DNA of 64,000 bases. Source: Leucaena leucocephala (taxonomy: Eukaryota; Streptophyta; Magnoliopsida; Fabales; Fabaceae). Shown here piece by piece: positions 46,423 through 58,640 of the stretch (position 1 is its first letter; each line of letters opens with the position of its first letter). Under the pieces are notes generated by a model. That model worked only from the letters and a program-made list of their open reading frames with translations, ran no database searches and was not told where the DNA came from. Both the position numbers and the translations under genes were made by a program. The stretch covers positions 29,138,962 through 29,202,961 of the forward strand of contig CM073522.1 in the NCBI GenBank assembly GCA_037074615.1. Direction: 5' to 3'.

Positions 46423-49400
46423 TTAAATGTTGAATTTCGTTGGAACTGTATCAAAGTCATCCATGTCATATCTCTGTCGCTCTCGCCCAGCCTATAATGA
46501 GGTAACCCTTGTCAGTGATCAGTACATCAAAAAAACATTGAGGCTATGTTTGGATGGAGAGAAGAATGAAGGGGAAAAATAGAGAGAGGAATACTAGGAA
46601 GGAAAGTTTCCTCAAATAGTAAAAAAATACTACTTTTTAGAGTTTTCCCTCCTTAATTTTCTTCCCATCCAAACATTAGGAGACTACAGGCGAGTACAGA
46701 ACAAAGTTCTCACCTTTGACAAGTAAGCCTGATCGCATGAAATGCGTTCATCCATCACAGTTAGCTTCCTTGACAGTGCCATTATCCTGGGAAGTGATTT
46801 GGAAATTAAATAAGCACAGGACAAATAACATATAATCAGCGGAGACAGAAAGCTCAATGTTGACAGCATATTTACACACAAGGATGGTATATGAAATGCT
46901 CATAAGCACAGAAAAGAACGACAGCATGCTTAATTGGCTTAACACTTGATATAAATATACAAGAAGTGTACCTCTGGATTGATGAATCGATATGCTCAAT
47001 CATCTCACATGTTTTATACTGCTCAGGATCCTCTAAGAATCTGACCATTCCATCCTTCTGGTTGATTGTTGCATATATCTCACCATCCTGAATCTGTAAT
47101 TTGAAAAAAAAAATTATTAGTGGTACAATGTGTATTCCACATGAAAATTAATAAACTTCGCACTTTGAGTATCACCATTTGTAGCACATGCATCTCTGCC
47201 TCCTTAGGGCTATTTAACTGCACTGTGTTGGCTATATCTTGTAGAGAAAGTGTCAAGTATGTCTGAGTCAATCTCTGAATATTTCGCTTATACATGGATA
47301 ATACAACCTGCTTAACCAGGCCGAGGTTGTTATCCTGAAACCAGAATTTTTTGGGGTTAAGCAAAAGCAGAAATATTTTTAGAGATATTATCACATTTCA
47401 TAAAATAAATAATTAGAGAGAATGCTTCAGTCAAAATGCTTGATGCTTTGTTGGAAAAATTGAATCACAAATGAACTTACAGATTCAAACTTCTCGGCAT
47501 TTGACTGAACATAAGTCTCTAACTCTGCAATTTTCCCAGTCCCGTAAGTCTTTGCCAGTTCAATGTAAGGCTGCTCAAATGAAAAGCAATCAAATACAGG
47601 AATACAAGAATGAAAAAAAATTGTCGTTAGCTAAAGTACAATACTAGAATTAATTAACCAAAAAGGGAAAAATAAAAATAACAAAAACATGCAAAATTAG
47701 TAAGTATTGCTTCCCTTTAAGCTGATAGCACCACAAAATTAATTAGATAAAAAAACAATAAATAAAATTCTATTGACCAAAGCTACAAATTAATTTTAAG
47801 GGTGGTTCCTGAAAACAGCAACCTAACCATATTGCAGCAAGGGTTTCTCAGCGGAGTGGTTAGAGCTATTTGGTGCCTTGCCTCAACACCCAACACTGAC
47901 CCAAGACATTGCGAATCACCCAATTTGGAGTGGTTAGAAATTTGGGGCATAGGATGGTTTTGAATACGATCAATGGTTAAGATACTCAAACCATTTCACC
48001 CTACCCGATCACACTTCTAAACCACCCTCCCAATCATGCAAAACAAGCAAGAAAAACCACAGATAGCACCAGACACACACCAGAGAATTAACTAGGGAAA
48101 ACCTTTAAAAATAAGCATTGTGCTATTGCATAATTGATTAAAAAAGTAATGGGATCGATTCTTGCAATGCATTCTTAAATATGCTTAAAAAATGAAGTGC
48201 ATCAATGCTAATAATACCTGACAGAAGCTCTTTAGGTTCCTCTGAGATACTGAAGAAGCATACTTAGGAAGACTGGTAGAGAACTGCCGCCACATTTATA
48301 ATAGGTCAACCAGCATAAAAAGAGGAAAAGAGGGGGGGAAATTGCAGAAGCAAGGCTTAATGGGCCACGATGAAATTGCAAAAAAACAGGTGTCTTTCTT
48401 GAGTATAACATAATATAATAAATGAGAAGCATAGGGCAACATTTGAAACTTTATCTTAAAAAAGGCCGCCTATAAATCACTTTTTGTAGTTTCCTTTTTA
48501 AGAATAGTTGATCATGAATTCTCACTAAACATATGAAGAGCATCACGGATTACAGATTGTAATAAAACAATTCATGGTTCTTCATCCAATAAGCTTTAAA
48601 GTTGAAATGGTCCTTAAAAATTGTAATTGAAATATGATTCCTATAAGCCATCTCAACTTAAAAGAGCTCAAAAGCAATGCCCACCTGTCCATGGCGAATG
48701 AGAGAAACCAATATATACTTTTTGTAAGCTTCAACAGCAATAGCATTTATTGTAGACATTGGAGCAGTTACAACCTAGAAAGTAACTCGTAAGCTAGTAA
48801 GCACAAGGGTACAATTAGAAAGAACCATCACCAATATAAGCAATAGCTTTAGTATAAATGACTTACATTATGCAAAAGCTCCAAAGCCTTTTGATAGTGC
48901 TTCTGTCCAATGCATATCATACCTCTAATACAAATTCAAAAGTCAGACATGGGCAAATTCCTCACCGTTTCCAAAGAACTCATGACCAGAAGCATAATCT
49001 AAACCACAATGTTGATGCATTACTGATTAAATTTATAAGTTTAAAAATGGTCCACCTACTAAAAGACTAAATCAGAGGAAATTTTGCAGATTTAAAGTGC
49101 CATGAAATTGCAGGGTGTGTGGCGACTAGAAGATGCAATTCAAAGTTAGGCCAGAAGAAAGTGGTATATGCCAATACAGATACTTGATACAGAAGCACAT
49201 ATCATAATGGTCAAGTAGTAAGAGATAAATCTTTAGTTTTACCTCTTTGATATTAAATTTATAGTCCAACTTTGACTATAAATTGCATCTCAACTTTGAT
49301 ATAAAGTTTTTCTGTGGTTCCGGTGGCCAGTTCTTTTTGTGATTTTCACTTTACAACTATAAGAACAAGTCAGTTTGCTCCAGCACAAATTCTCTTAGTA

Positions 49401-50944
49401 TCAACACATCAAAAGCCTAAAATCTATGGCACAACGTTTACACATGGGTTTCCATAATTGATGTCAAAAGGAAAATAGTTCTCTAGCACGAGTGTGAATC
49501 TGGATAGGAACAAATGCAATAAAATACAAAAAAATATTCCTAACTTTTAAGAATGAAAACAGTTGGAAATGAACATAATCAACATACCCATAATAACAGT
49601 AGAGAAAAAGGTCTTTTGGCTGGTCTACTTCAAAAATATCATACTCTAATATTGATAGACCAGTTTTGTAACACTTTGCCAACAAGCAAAGCATAAGAAA
49701 CTCTGGATGTAGAGGAGTCAAATGTTCAGTAGAGGTCTGAAGTTTCTTTAGAGCAGTCAGCATAGGAGCAACCCCTCGTATTGGGGTTTGAAGCAGCATC
49801 ACTTGATCCTTGAACCTCTTGCATAGAGATATGACTGCGAAAATGAACAAACTAATACTTATACCATATAGGTAGGAAGAATAATGACATCAAGAGTTCA
49901 ATACCACATTGCAAATGTAACAGGAGAGAAAATTGAATACATTTATCAGGTATGGACTGAATTTTTTCTGCAGTACAAGCATCAATAAAGCTGGTGATGA
50001 TTGGTACTACTGTCTCTGCTTGCTCTTTTGTAATTGGACCAACTGTAGATGCCTCTCTGTCAACATAGATGCATGTTCAAGGAAAATGTTTACATCTTCC
50101 AATAAGAAACAACCGCAACTTAATTTCACTTACAAAGTGCCACTACGCATAACATTATCGGCTTCCGTAGCTACAATTTTGCAAACATGATCATCTTTAC
50201 AAACACCACTGTGAGTTGACTGAGGGAATCATATCATATCCCACTGGTTAAATGGAATGGAGAGAAAAGAAACATACAACTTGTAATTCTGCTAAACACA
50301 ATGCTTTCTTACAAACTTCGACGACAGGAATGGATTATCTTGGGATGAAAACAGTTTCTTAAATCCTCAGGAACAACTTTCAGATCAGTGATCACTTGAC
50401 AAAGCTGCGGTTAGTTGAGTCACAATTACGTTTTTAAGGGTTCATAGCCACTCTCTAATCTTGTTCATGTTCCATAAATGGAAAATATGTTTGTTAGGAA
50501 TTCCCAAATTAGTAATTATCCAAATAAAAAAGATGGTCATCAATTCCTTAGTTCTTCTCCACAGCCAACAAAAGGCTATATTTTCCTTCACTTGTTTGAG
50601 AAGCCCCAATAAAATCATGATTTCAGATTTTCATTTCAAAACAATAAAACCTAACTCATTACGAAACATATTAAACAAACAAAACCTAAAATTACTAAAA
50701 GAAAATTGCGCAATAATTTCGAAAGAAAAAGTAAAAGAAAGAGCTTTGGTTAAACTTAGACTTACAGGATATACAGAAAACCAAGAGAATGCTTGGAAGG
50801 GTCAAGTTGGTTCAGAACAGAAGACAAGCGAGTCGAGTCAGTGCGAAGCAAGTCATCGGAAGCCTTCAAGATGCCGAGAAGACGAGGGATATCGGTGTCT
50901 GAGAGTCCAACAATTTGCGCAACGAGTTGTTCAAGCGGGTCCAT
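46423..50944 (-). CDS. CSN3: COP9 signalosome complex subunit 3
   Basis: Eleven exons on the minus strand: 50766-50944, 49941-50056, 49588-49834, 48867-48924, 48685-48774, 48218-48283, 47481-47570, 47176-47334, 46972-47093, 46714-46786, 46423-46491. All junctions are GT-AG and phases close; 422 residues against about 429 in Arabidopsis. CSN3 is a PCI-domain scaffold of the signalosome, which removes NEDD8 from cullin-RING ligases and represses photomorphogenesis. Matches in order: LDPSKHSLGFLYIL, LTPLHPEFLMLCLLAKCYK, DQPKDLFLYCYYG, EAYKKYILVSLIRHGQF, NNLGLVKQ, KRNIQRLTQTYLTLSLQDIA, KEAEMHVLQMIQDGEI and INQKDGMVRFLEDPEQYK (PCI winged helix), ending AGRERQRYDMDDFDTVPTKF. The start is the MDPLEQL ATG at 50,944; the preceding codon is GTG. 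Intron 10 contains a small MITE. Confidence 0.96.
46547..46680. mobile_element. Small MITE in CSN3 intron 10
   Basis: About 134 bp with inverted ends GGCTATGTTTGGATGG and CCATCCAAACATTAGG. The ends resemble the Tourist-like element at 27,357, but no clear target duplication was found. Confidence 0.6.
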
Positions 50945-51114
50945 CACTGTAGATTCACTCGCTCACTCTCAGTGCGTGCAACCACCGTCAATTGCTTAGC
51001 TTTCCTCTCTGTTCCCGCCCTTTCCGTGCTTCTTTCCTTACGTTTTTCTATGGCCAAGCCGAGTCGAGCGATTCTACTCAGTCGAAGCGTGGGCAGATTT
51101 TGTTTTGTATAGAT

Positions 51115-51730
51115 TATTTTTTTTTTTATACAATTACATAGATATTTTTTTTTGATACAATTATATAGATTTTTTTTTAATATAGAGTGGGCAGATTTTG
51201 AAATTGGGCTTGACCCAAGCCCATAAATTAATTAAGGGACAATTATAAACAGATACCCAAATAAAAAAATTATTTTGGGATAAATGCTCTAGAGTCTCAA
51301 GGAAGATTAATAATTAACATAAAATCTTTTAAATTGTTGAAATAAATGACAGGTCCCTTGCAAAGAGAGAAGGGACCTGAGGAATGAGCCTAAGTTTAAT
51401 TATTGTAGTTGTAAAATTACCAACTTACCCCTTGTTAGGCCTTGATAAGTAATACTGCAACAATTAAGTGATGATATAATAATTAACTTTTAGTGGGACT
51501 GTAGAAAAAAAATTCCGATCAATTTCAGCATCTGGCGCTAAAGATGAAAGACAAATAATTAACAACCCCGCTGAAAGTTTTTGGGAAAAAAATAATAGAA
51601 AGAATTGCTCTAGAGTAGAAGGAAGATAAATAATTGAGATTATTAAAATAAATGAGAGATCCAAGGGATCTTTGGTTAATTATTTGTAATTGTAAAATCA
51701 CTCATTTATCTATGTTAATACCATAGATAA
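51115..51730. repeat. Diverged direct repeats upstream of CSN3
   Basis: Two kinds. A short tandem pair near 51,120-51,180 (ATACAATTACATAGAT / ATACAATTATATAGAT, each followed by a T-run). A longer pair, about 51,280-51,420 and 51,605-51,715, sharing GCTCTAGAGT, AAATAAATGA, AATTATTTGTA-like and TTGTAAAAT in the same order about 325 bp apart. No coding content. Confidence 0.55.
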
Positions 51731-51851
51731 AATGATTTACTTTATTAGCAAATCAAATACTAGTACTATAGCAGGATTAGGTGTCGTCTACATTAATCTT
51801 TATTGTACGACGTTCAAATATTGTCGTTTTGAAAACAATGTAAATACTAAC

Positions 51852-52150
51852 CTGGACAGGCTATCACGACTCTCGGGAACTTCGATTTGAAAGAGGAGAC
51901 GGCGTCCTTTACTAGCGGAGCCGCCCCGCACGAGATGCCTTCCCACGAGCTCAAATTGTAACCGTCCGTTACATCTCCCTTCGCCAACGCCACCACGACC
52001 GGCGGAACCCCCCGCGAGGTGAGTCACTCTTAACTCTTCCACCGCCCGCAACATCGTTCCATTCTCAACCTCTCCATCAACACCACCGACCTCAGACTGT
52101 ACGTGAAACCGTACACGTGAAAATACGGTATAATGTAGAGGAAAACCGCC
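51852..52150 (-). pseudogene. 4-coumarate:CoA-ligase-like, middle exon relic
   Basis: The minus strand reads, in order, YIIPYFHVYGFTYSLRSVVL with MERLRMER, then (after a one-base loss) MLRAVEELRVTHLAG, then (after a one-base gain in a G run, back to the first frame) VPPVVVALAKGDVTDGYNLS, SWEGISCGAAPLVKDAVSSF and KSKFPRVVIACP, ending at an intact donor (CAG then GTTAGT). This is the adenylate-forming domain of a 4CL-like protein just before the GYGLTE motif. The shifted middle segment runs into a stop in the original frame, so it is dead. It lies on the same strand as the 43.4-44.0 kb relic. Confidence 0.88.
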
Positions 52151-52370
52151 GTCCTTTCTGTGTGAGGACGAGTCGCGTCGTAACTCGCCGCTAATGCTAT
52201 CAGATTATACCTGATTTTCTCTTTTCCTTCATAATTTTTTCTTTGATGCTATGGATATAACTCACTCATTTTTAGAGCAATTGCAGGACTCTTGAATTTG
52301 CATAATTTCTTGATTCAAATGTCATGCAACTTGTGTATGTGAGAAGCATAGGCAATTGAAATGTTATAAG

Positions 52371-55300
52371 ATGGAAAGTCCCCACTCTGTCAGTAGTCCT
52401 AGAAGAATTCTGAGTCTGTCAAAACAACGTGTATCCTTTCAAGATCCAGATGAAAAAACTGGGTTTGGGTTGTCTGGCGAGCATGGACCAAAACCTTCAG
52501 AAGTTTATGGTTTTGTGGGATCCATAACGGTTGTTGTTGCTTCAGGTATAGTTTGATATCATGTTTTTGGAAAATATAGCTTTATTTGTTTCTTTTTATC
52601 TTTATTTTGAGTTCCTTTTTGATCCTATGACATTCGTAGAGTACTTTCCTGCTTTCAATTGCCATTGAATGATGATTGATATACCTTGATTTTATTTGTG
52701 AACGGTCTGAATTTGTCTTGCATGAAGCTCTTTATTTTTAAAAAGTCAATTACTCTCTATATTTGGAAGTCAATACATTTATAACTGCATAGATCACTGT
52801 GCTGTATATGTTTCTAAATATGAAATTTGGTTGATCAACTCTGAGTTAGTTCAAATGTGAAGTAGTAGCTGGACCTCTTTGTATCACATGAAATTAACCA
52901 TTTATACTTAAAATAAAGTTGGTTTACTCCTCATTAGTAAGTTTAGGAGGAGTAAAGGGAAAGGCTCTTTAGAGTTTGCGATGTATGCTGGTATTTGGTA
53001 TCTGTGGGCATGAAATAATGCTTTATTTCATGGGATGAGGTGTTTTAGCTTTGTTGAGGGTCATGAGGTCTTCTAATCATTTGAGAGGAGTTTCTTGTTA
53101 GACATATTAAGAGATTGTTTGTTCCCGTTTAAGAAGGTAAGTATTCTTTGTTTTGGTTCTTCTTTTATTCTTATCTCTATTAAAATAACATAGTTTTGTT
53201 TATTTACTGTTATATGAATTTACAAGCTGGGTGGTGAAAATGGGAAACGACATTATAAGTTATTTGTGATTGCAACATACTTACTAAGCTGAAAGGGAAT
53301 TTTTAGTGAATTGCTATATGACCAAATATATACGAAGGAATTGCGCTATTACTAGGTCGTTGCCCGTAAGTAACGCGCTGTATGGCTCGAGTACAGTGAG
53401 AAGTGAGCAAGGGCCGCTGCATCGTCGCCTGGATGTAGTGTTAAATGAGCAAGGGCTACCGCTCTCTTACGGACGGAGGCGGCTAAAGAAGCTAGTTCAG
53501 GAGAGAAAGATCAGATTTGGCACTTGGAATATTGGAACTATGAACGGAAAAGCGTGGGAGGTAGTGGGCGTAATGGTAAAGCGAAAGATTAACATCTTGT
53601 GCCTTCAGGAAACTAAATGGGTAGGAGAAAAATCTCGGGGAAATCAATGAGTTCAAATTTTGGTACACAGGTAAAACAGGTACGAGGAATGGGGTTGGTA
53701 TCATTGTGGATAAAGAGTGGAAGAAGAATGTGGTGGATGTTAGAAGGATTGAGGACAGAATTATATCTTTAAGAATACTTGTGGGAAGGGATACAATCAA
53801 CGTTATTAGTGCCTATGCACCTCAAGTGGGAACAGAAGCACATCTTAAGGAAAAGTTTTGGGAAGATTTGGAGGGGTTGATTCAAAGCATACCACATACT
53901 GAGAAGATTTTTATTGGTGGGGACCTTAATGGTCATGTTGGTAAGGAGACGGGGGAATATGCGGGGCCTCATGGTGGTTTTGGTTTTGGAGAGATTAATA
54001 ATGAAGGACGATCTATTCTAGAGTTTTCCTTAGCTTACAATCTTAAGATTGTCAACACGTGTTTTAAAAAGCGGGAGGAACACTTGATCACTTACAAGAG
54101 TGGGGTCCACAGGTCACAGATTGATTTCTTTTTGGTAAGGAGTCATGACAGAGGACTTTGTACAAATTGTAAAGTGATTCCAGGGGACGGAGTGACAACC
54201 CAGCACAGGTTAATGGCCCTTGACGTGTGTATTAAGTGCAGTAAGGAAAAGAGCAACGTGTTTTAAATACAAGAGTCAAGTGGTGGCAGTTAAAGGGGGA
54301 GAAGAGGGAAACTTTTAAAAGAACTATGTTAAATGAAGGGGTTTGGGAGGCGCAGGAAAATGCTAATATCATGTGGAAGGAAATGGCTGACAAGGTACAA
54401 ACGGTTGCTAAAGTAATTTTGGGAGAAGCTAAAGGTTTTGGTCGACGAGATAAGGAGACTTGGTGGTGGAACGAAGACGTACAAGAGAAAGTTAAGAACA
54501 AGAGAGACTGTTTCAAGGCTATACACTTATGTGATAATACTGAAAATTGGGAAAAATATCGTTTAGCTAAGAAGGAAACGAAGAAGGCGGTGAGTGTAGC
54601 TCGTTCTAAAGCTTTTGAGGAATTTTATAAGGAGTTAGGGACAAAGTCGGGAGAACGAAAGATTTATAAGATTGCAAGAGACAGGGAAAGGAAATCGAGG
54701 GATTTGGATCAAGTACGATGTATTAAAGATGAAGAAGGCAAGGTTTTGGTTGCAGATGGTGATATTAAAGAACGGTGGGAGACTTATTTTTACAAATTGT
54801 TTAATGACGAGGGAGGAGGGCCGAGTTATGAGTTAGGAGATTTAACACGAGAAGTTGAACCAATTTTGGCATTTTACCGTAGGATCCGTGTTGGCGAGGT
54901 TAAAGAGGCGCTTAAGAAAATGGAAAATAATAAAACGGTTGGACCTGACGGGATTCCTATTGAAGTTTGGAAGTGTTTAGGCGAAACGGGGGTGGTGTGG
55001 CTTGCTAAACTTTTTAATGTGATTTTAAGTTCTAAGAAAATGCCTGATGATTGGAGGAAAAGTACTTTAGTTCCTATCTATAAAAATAAAGGGGATATTC
55101 AAAATTGTGCAAATTATAGAGGGATAAAGCTTATGAGTCACACTCTGAAATTATGGGAAAAGGTAATTGAACACAGGTTGAGATTAGAGACTGATATTAC
55201 GGAGAATCAGTGTGGTTTCATGCCAGGTAGGTCTACAATGGAGGAGATTTATTTATTAAGGGGGTTAATGGAAAAGTATCGGACCAAAAGAAGAGACTTG

Positions 55301-58300
55301 CATTTGATCTTCATTGATTTAGAAAAAACGTATGATCGAGTGCCAAGGGAGGTGCTTTGGAAAGCTTTGGAAAAGAAAGGTGTACGGATAGCATATATCA
55401 AAGCAATAAAAGATATGTATGAAGGGGTAACTACTACTGTAAGAACGTCTGGGGGAGAAACAAAGGATTTTCCCATAAAGATTGGTCTACATCAGGGATC
55501 ATCTTTGAGTCCTTATTTATTTAATCTGGTAGTGGATGTTCTAACCAAGCCTATTCAAGACGAAATCCCTAAGTGCATGCTTTTTGCGGACGATATAGTT
55601 CTTATGGCGGAGTCAAGAGAAGAGATCAATTTTAAACTTGAGTTATGGAGAAGTACTTTAGAGTCGAAGGGTTTTCGTCTGAGTAGAAGTAAGACTGAAT
55701 ACATGCATTGTAATTTTTCTAAGAGGCAAGTTAGAAGGAATTTGGAGGTCAGATTAGGAGATCAAGTTATTCCACAAATAGATAAGTTCAAATATTTGGG
55801 ATCAATTATACAGAAAGATGGTGAAATTTTGGAGGATGTTAATCATAGAATCCAGGCTGGGTGGTTTAAATGGAGAAAGGCTACTGGGGTTATATGTGAT
55901 CGGAAAGTACCAGATAAATTAAAAGGAAAGTTTTATCGTACTGCTATAAGACCAGCAATGCTTTATGGAAGTGAATGTTGGGCTTTAAAAGGACAACAAG
56001 AGCATAAATTTGGGGTAGCCGAAATGAGGATGTTGAGATGGATGTGCGGGCATACAAGAAAAGATAAGATTCGTAATGAACAAATACGGGGAAGAGTTGG
56101 AGTGGCACCTATTGCGGAGAAAATAGTGGAGAACCGTCTTAGGTGGTTTGGACACGTACAAAGAAGGCCAAGGGATGCGCTGGTGAGGAGGGTGGATCAA
56201 ATAGTATGGAGTCCGGTTAAAAGGAGTAGAGGAAGGCCAAAGAGAACGCTCAACGAGGTCATTGAGCGGGATCTCCTGGTCAATAACCTATCCAAGGATT
56301 TAGTTTTTGACAGAGCACAATGGCGTCGTATGATCCATGTAGCCGACCCCATTTAATGGGAAAAGGCTTTGTTGTTGTTGTTGTTGTTGTTGTTGCTATA
56401 TGACCAAATATGTTAGATAGTAGTGAATGTTAGGCGTTGAAGTGACAACGAGAGTAGAAAGTTGGGATAGCGGAGATAAGGATGTTGAAATGTATCTGTG
56501 GTCATATAAGAAAAGATAATATTCATAATGATTATATATGAAAAGGTTGGTGTGGCATCTATTGAGAAGAAAATGATACAAAATTGTTTAAATGGCTCAA
56601 ATATGTGCAAAGAAGACCGACGGAAGCACCTATTAAGAGGGTTTAATAGATGACCTTTACTCTTTAGCCATATGAGGAGATGTAAAGGGAGATAAAAAAG
56701 GATGCTTGAGGAAGTTATCAAATGGGATCTATTAGTGAATAATATATTTGAAGAGTTGATCATTGATAGAGCATAATGTAGTTTTGTCATTCATGTAGTC
56801 AATATCATTTAGTGGGATAAAGATTTTTCTTGTTGTTGTATTGTTATATGAATTTATACAAAATTAATTTAATACTATAAGACATAACATTTGTGATTAA
56901 GTAAAGTCTCAAAACATTCAATTAATTTCTATTGTAATCATTTTATGAGCCAGCTTCACTATTTGATGTAGTTTGCCACTCTTGTATAAATTATCTCATG
57001 TCTTGGATTATAGAGGGTGCAGGTTCTTTATTTTATATTTGCCTATAATTATAATTTCTTCTTTATCGCACATCAACTTATGGTTTTGTCACTCAATGTT
57101 CTAGTGATCTTTGTTTACAATTTTATAATTTTTAAATAGTTTTCCAATTTTCTTTATGAACAGTTATCTTCTTGATATGGGCGTATTTTCCTGAGCATTG
57201 GCTACACTCTATTGGGATCACATACTACCCTAGCAGGTTAGAAAGCCTGATGCATGATATAATTTGAAGCTTATTTAACTTTCAGGGTTCCCTCTGCTAC
57301 ATTTGGTAGTTTGGATGGTCAATAAACCAACAAATTCTCTGTGAATAATTTCATATAAGATACATTTTGAAGTGGCTTTTTTTGTTGTATTAAGGCAAGC
57401 TTCATGAAACAGGTGTAATCGGGTTATTAACCTTCATTTAGCTGTTACATGAAGTAAGGCTTTGGGTAATGGGGGACTTAGGTCTCCACTCTTCCTCCCG
57501 GGAGTTCTTTGTAAAGAAATACATGAAAAAGCATTGCCAATTCTGCTTTTTATGACCAAAAATATGCAAAATTTTAATCCTTTTCTTTCCAGATATTGGG
57601 CTCTGGCAGTGCCCACATATGTTATCGTGACCATTGTGTTAGGACTGGGATTCTACATTGGCCTCAACTTCATGTCAACACCTTCCCCTGCGTCTTTGAA
57701 CTCGATTTATGGTGAGTTCCAATGTTCCGTGTTAACTTTTTTGGTGATACAGGCCTTTTCCCCTCATAAGCCTTTTGCCCTCGTCTGCTCAGATAGCCTT
57801 TGGATTATAGTTTCTAAAAATAGATTGTTGAAAACAAAATTTGATTATTGAAATAGATTGTTAGAAGTTGTTCTCACCACCTTATGCCAAAACTATGGTT
57901 TTGGTGGAAAAATATAGTGTGGTAAATATGAGTGTTTGGTTTGTTTTTATTCAAAAACTAGGCTTTCTCTCAAATAAGTGATTTTGGCCCGCATCCGAAC
58001 ACACACTCAATGGATTTTCCAATAATTTTGACGATTTGGTTTTTCCAATATATATATATATATAGATAGATAGATATAATCTGCTTCAAGGCCTTTTGGC
58101 AATGGAAGGTTTTATTTGGATTTTTCCGTTGTTAACACTGCTGTTGGCGATGTGATTCATTTGTTAAATTTTCATGATTAATTTCGGCATTTCTTATTTC
58201 AGATAAATTCAGTAGAGATCCCTCGTGTATCAATTGCACTGGAGAGGGAGACGAGAAGGCCATTGAGCCCATGTCAGATATTGATATCAGCAGAATCAAT

Positions 58301-58330
58301 GATATCATGTTTAGAGATACAACCTTATAG
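52371..58330 (+). CDS. PIGP: GPI-GlcNAc transferase subunit P (PIG-P domain)
   Basis: Four exons: 52371-52545, 57164-57236, 57593-57711 and 58203-58330; GT-AG, phases close, 164 residues. PIG-P is an ER-membrane accessory subunit of the enzyme that adds GlcNAc to phosphatidylinositol, the first step of GPI-anchor synthesis. Visible: a polar Ser/Lys-rich N-terminus with HGPKPSEVYGFVGSIT, TM1 in VVVASVIFLIWAYFP, the family motif EHWLHSIGITYYPSRYWALA, TM2 in VPTYVIVTIVLGLGFYIGL, and a C-terminal tail ISRINDIMFRDTTL that matches the family's ending. The first intron (4.6 kb) is inflated by two nested LINEs. The ATG at 52,371 opens the polar head; a TTG-led upstream extension is not needed. Confidence 0.93.
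53223..53329 (+). mobile_element. Old RTE-type LINE, left part (split by a younger LINE)
   Basis: GCTGGGTGGTGAAAATGGG to CTGAAAGGGAATTTTTAGTG aligns base by base with the younger LINE around 55,857-55,940. It continues at 56,412. A 15-bp target-site duplication, TGTTATATGAATTTA, flanks the whole old element (53,208-53,222 and 56,842-56,856). It is truncated at its 5' end. Confidence 0.85.
53330..56392 (+). mobile_element. RTE-type LINE inserted into the older LINE
   Basis: A 3.06-kb copy of the same family as 35,561-38,712, missing about 95 bp at the 5' end and ending in a TTG repeat. A perfect 19-bp target-site duplication, TTGCTATATGACCAAATAT, lies at 53,311-53,329 and 56,393-56,411. The endonuclease part is broken by a one-base gain near 53,636 (GGGGAAATC against GGGAAATC in the other copy) and a small deletion near 54,245. 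Downstream, an uninterrupted 676-codon frame (54,326-56,356) keeps the whole reverse transcriptase, including TVGPDGIPIEVWK, FIDLEKTYDRVP, GLHQGSSLSPYLFNLV and CMLFADDIVLMAE, plus the conserved C-terminal region. It lies in PIG-P intron 1, in the sense orientation. Confidence 0.94.
56412..56841 (+). mobile_element. Old RTE-type LINE, right part
   Basis: Continuation of 53,223-53,329. GATAGTAGTGAATGTTAGGC aligns with the younger copy's TATGGAAGTGAATGTTGGGC. It runs through the C-terminal coding region with many substitutions and small indels to CATTTAGTGGGATAAAG and a short TTG-rich tail. Much older than the two long copies. Confidence 0.85.
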
Positions 58331-58640
58331 CCAATATTCTTATAATTTAGTGAGATATAAATTTCTTTATAAGTAGGAGATTATAAATTTGATTCTATTT
58401 ATAATTTTATATTGTTAGTATCTGTCTAAAAAAGTAGAGATGCAACTTATAATCCTTATGGCTAGTATTGTTGCCTTGTCAAGTCTAATTGGGATAATGT
58501 TTCTAACATTTACATGGGTTTGAACTGGGTACCTCGTATTAACGGCTAAAACTTAATAGAGAAGAGGATATTCTGGTAAGTTAAGTTTTTTAAAAGGAAT
58601 GGACAAGTGGCATCTATCTATTATAGATTACATATATATA
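58331..58640. other. 3' flank of PIG-P
   Basis: AT-rich, no gene seen; probably contains the PIG-P 3' UTR. Confidence 0.5.

Noticed and set aside
47820..47990. tRNA-like GCGGAGTGGTTAGAG segment in a CSN3 intron
   Set aside because: No cloverleaf can be drawn and there is no box B at the right spacing; at most a decayed SINE.
56396..56790. 61- and 125-codon minus-strand frames
   Set aside because: Antisense to the old LINE fragment; not genes.
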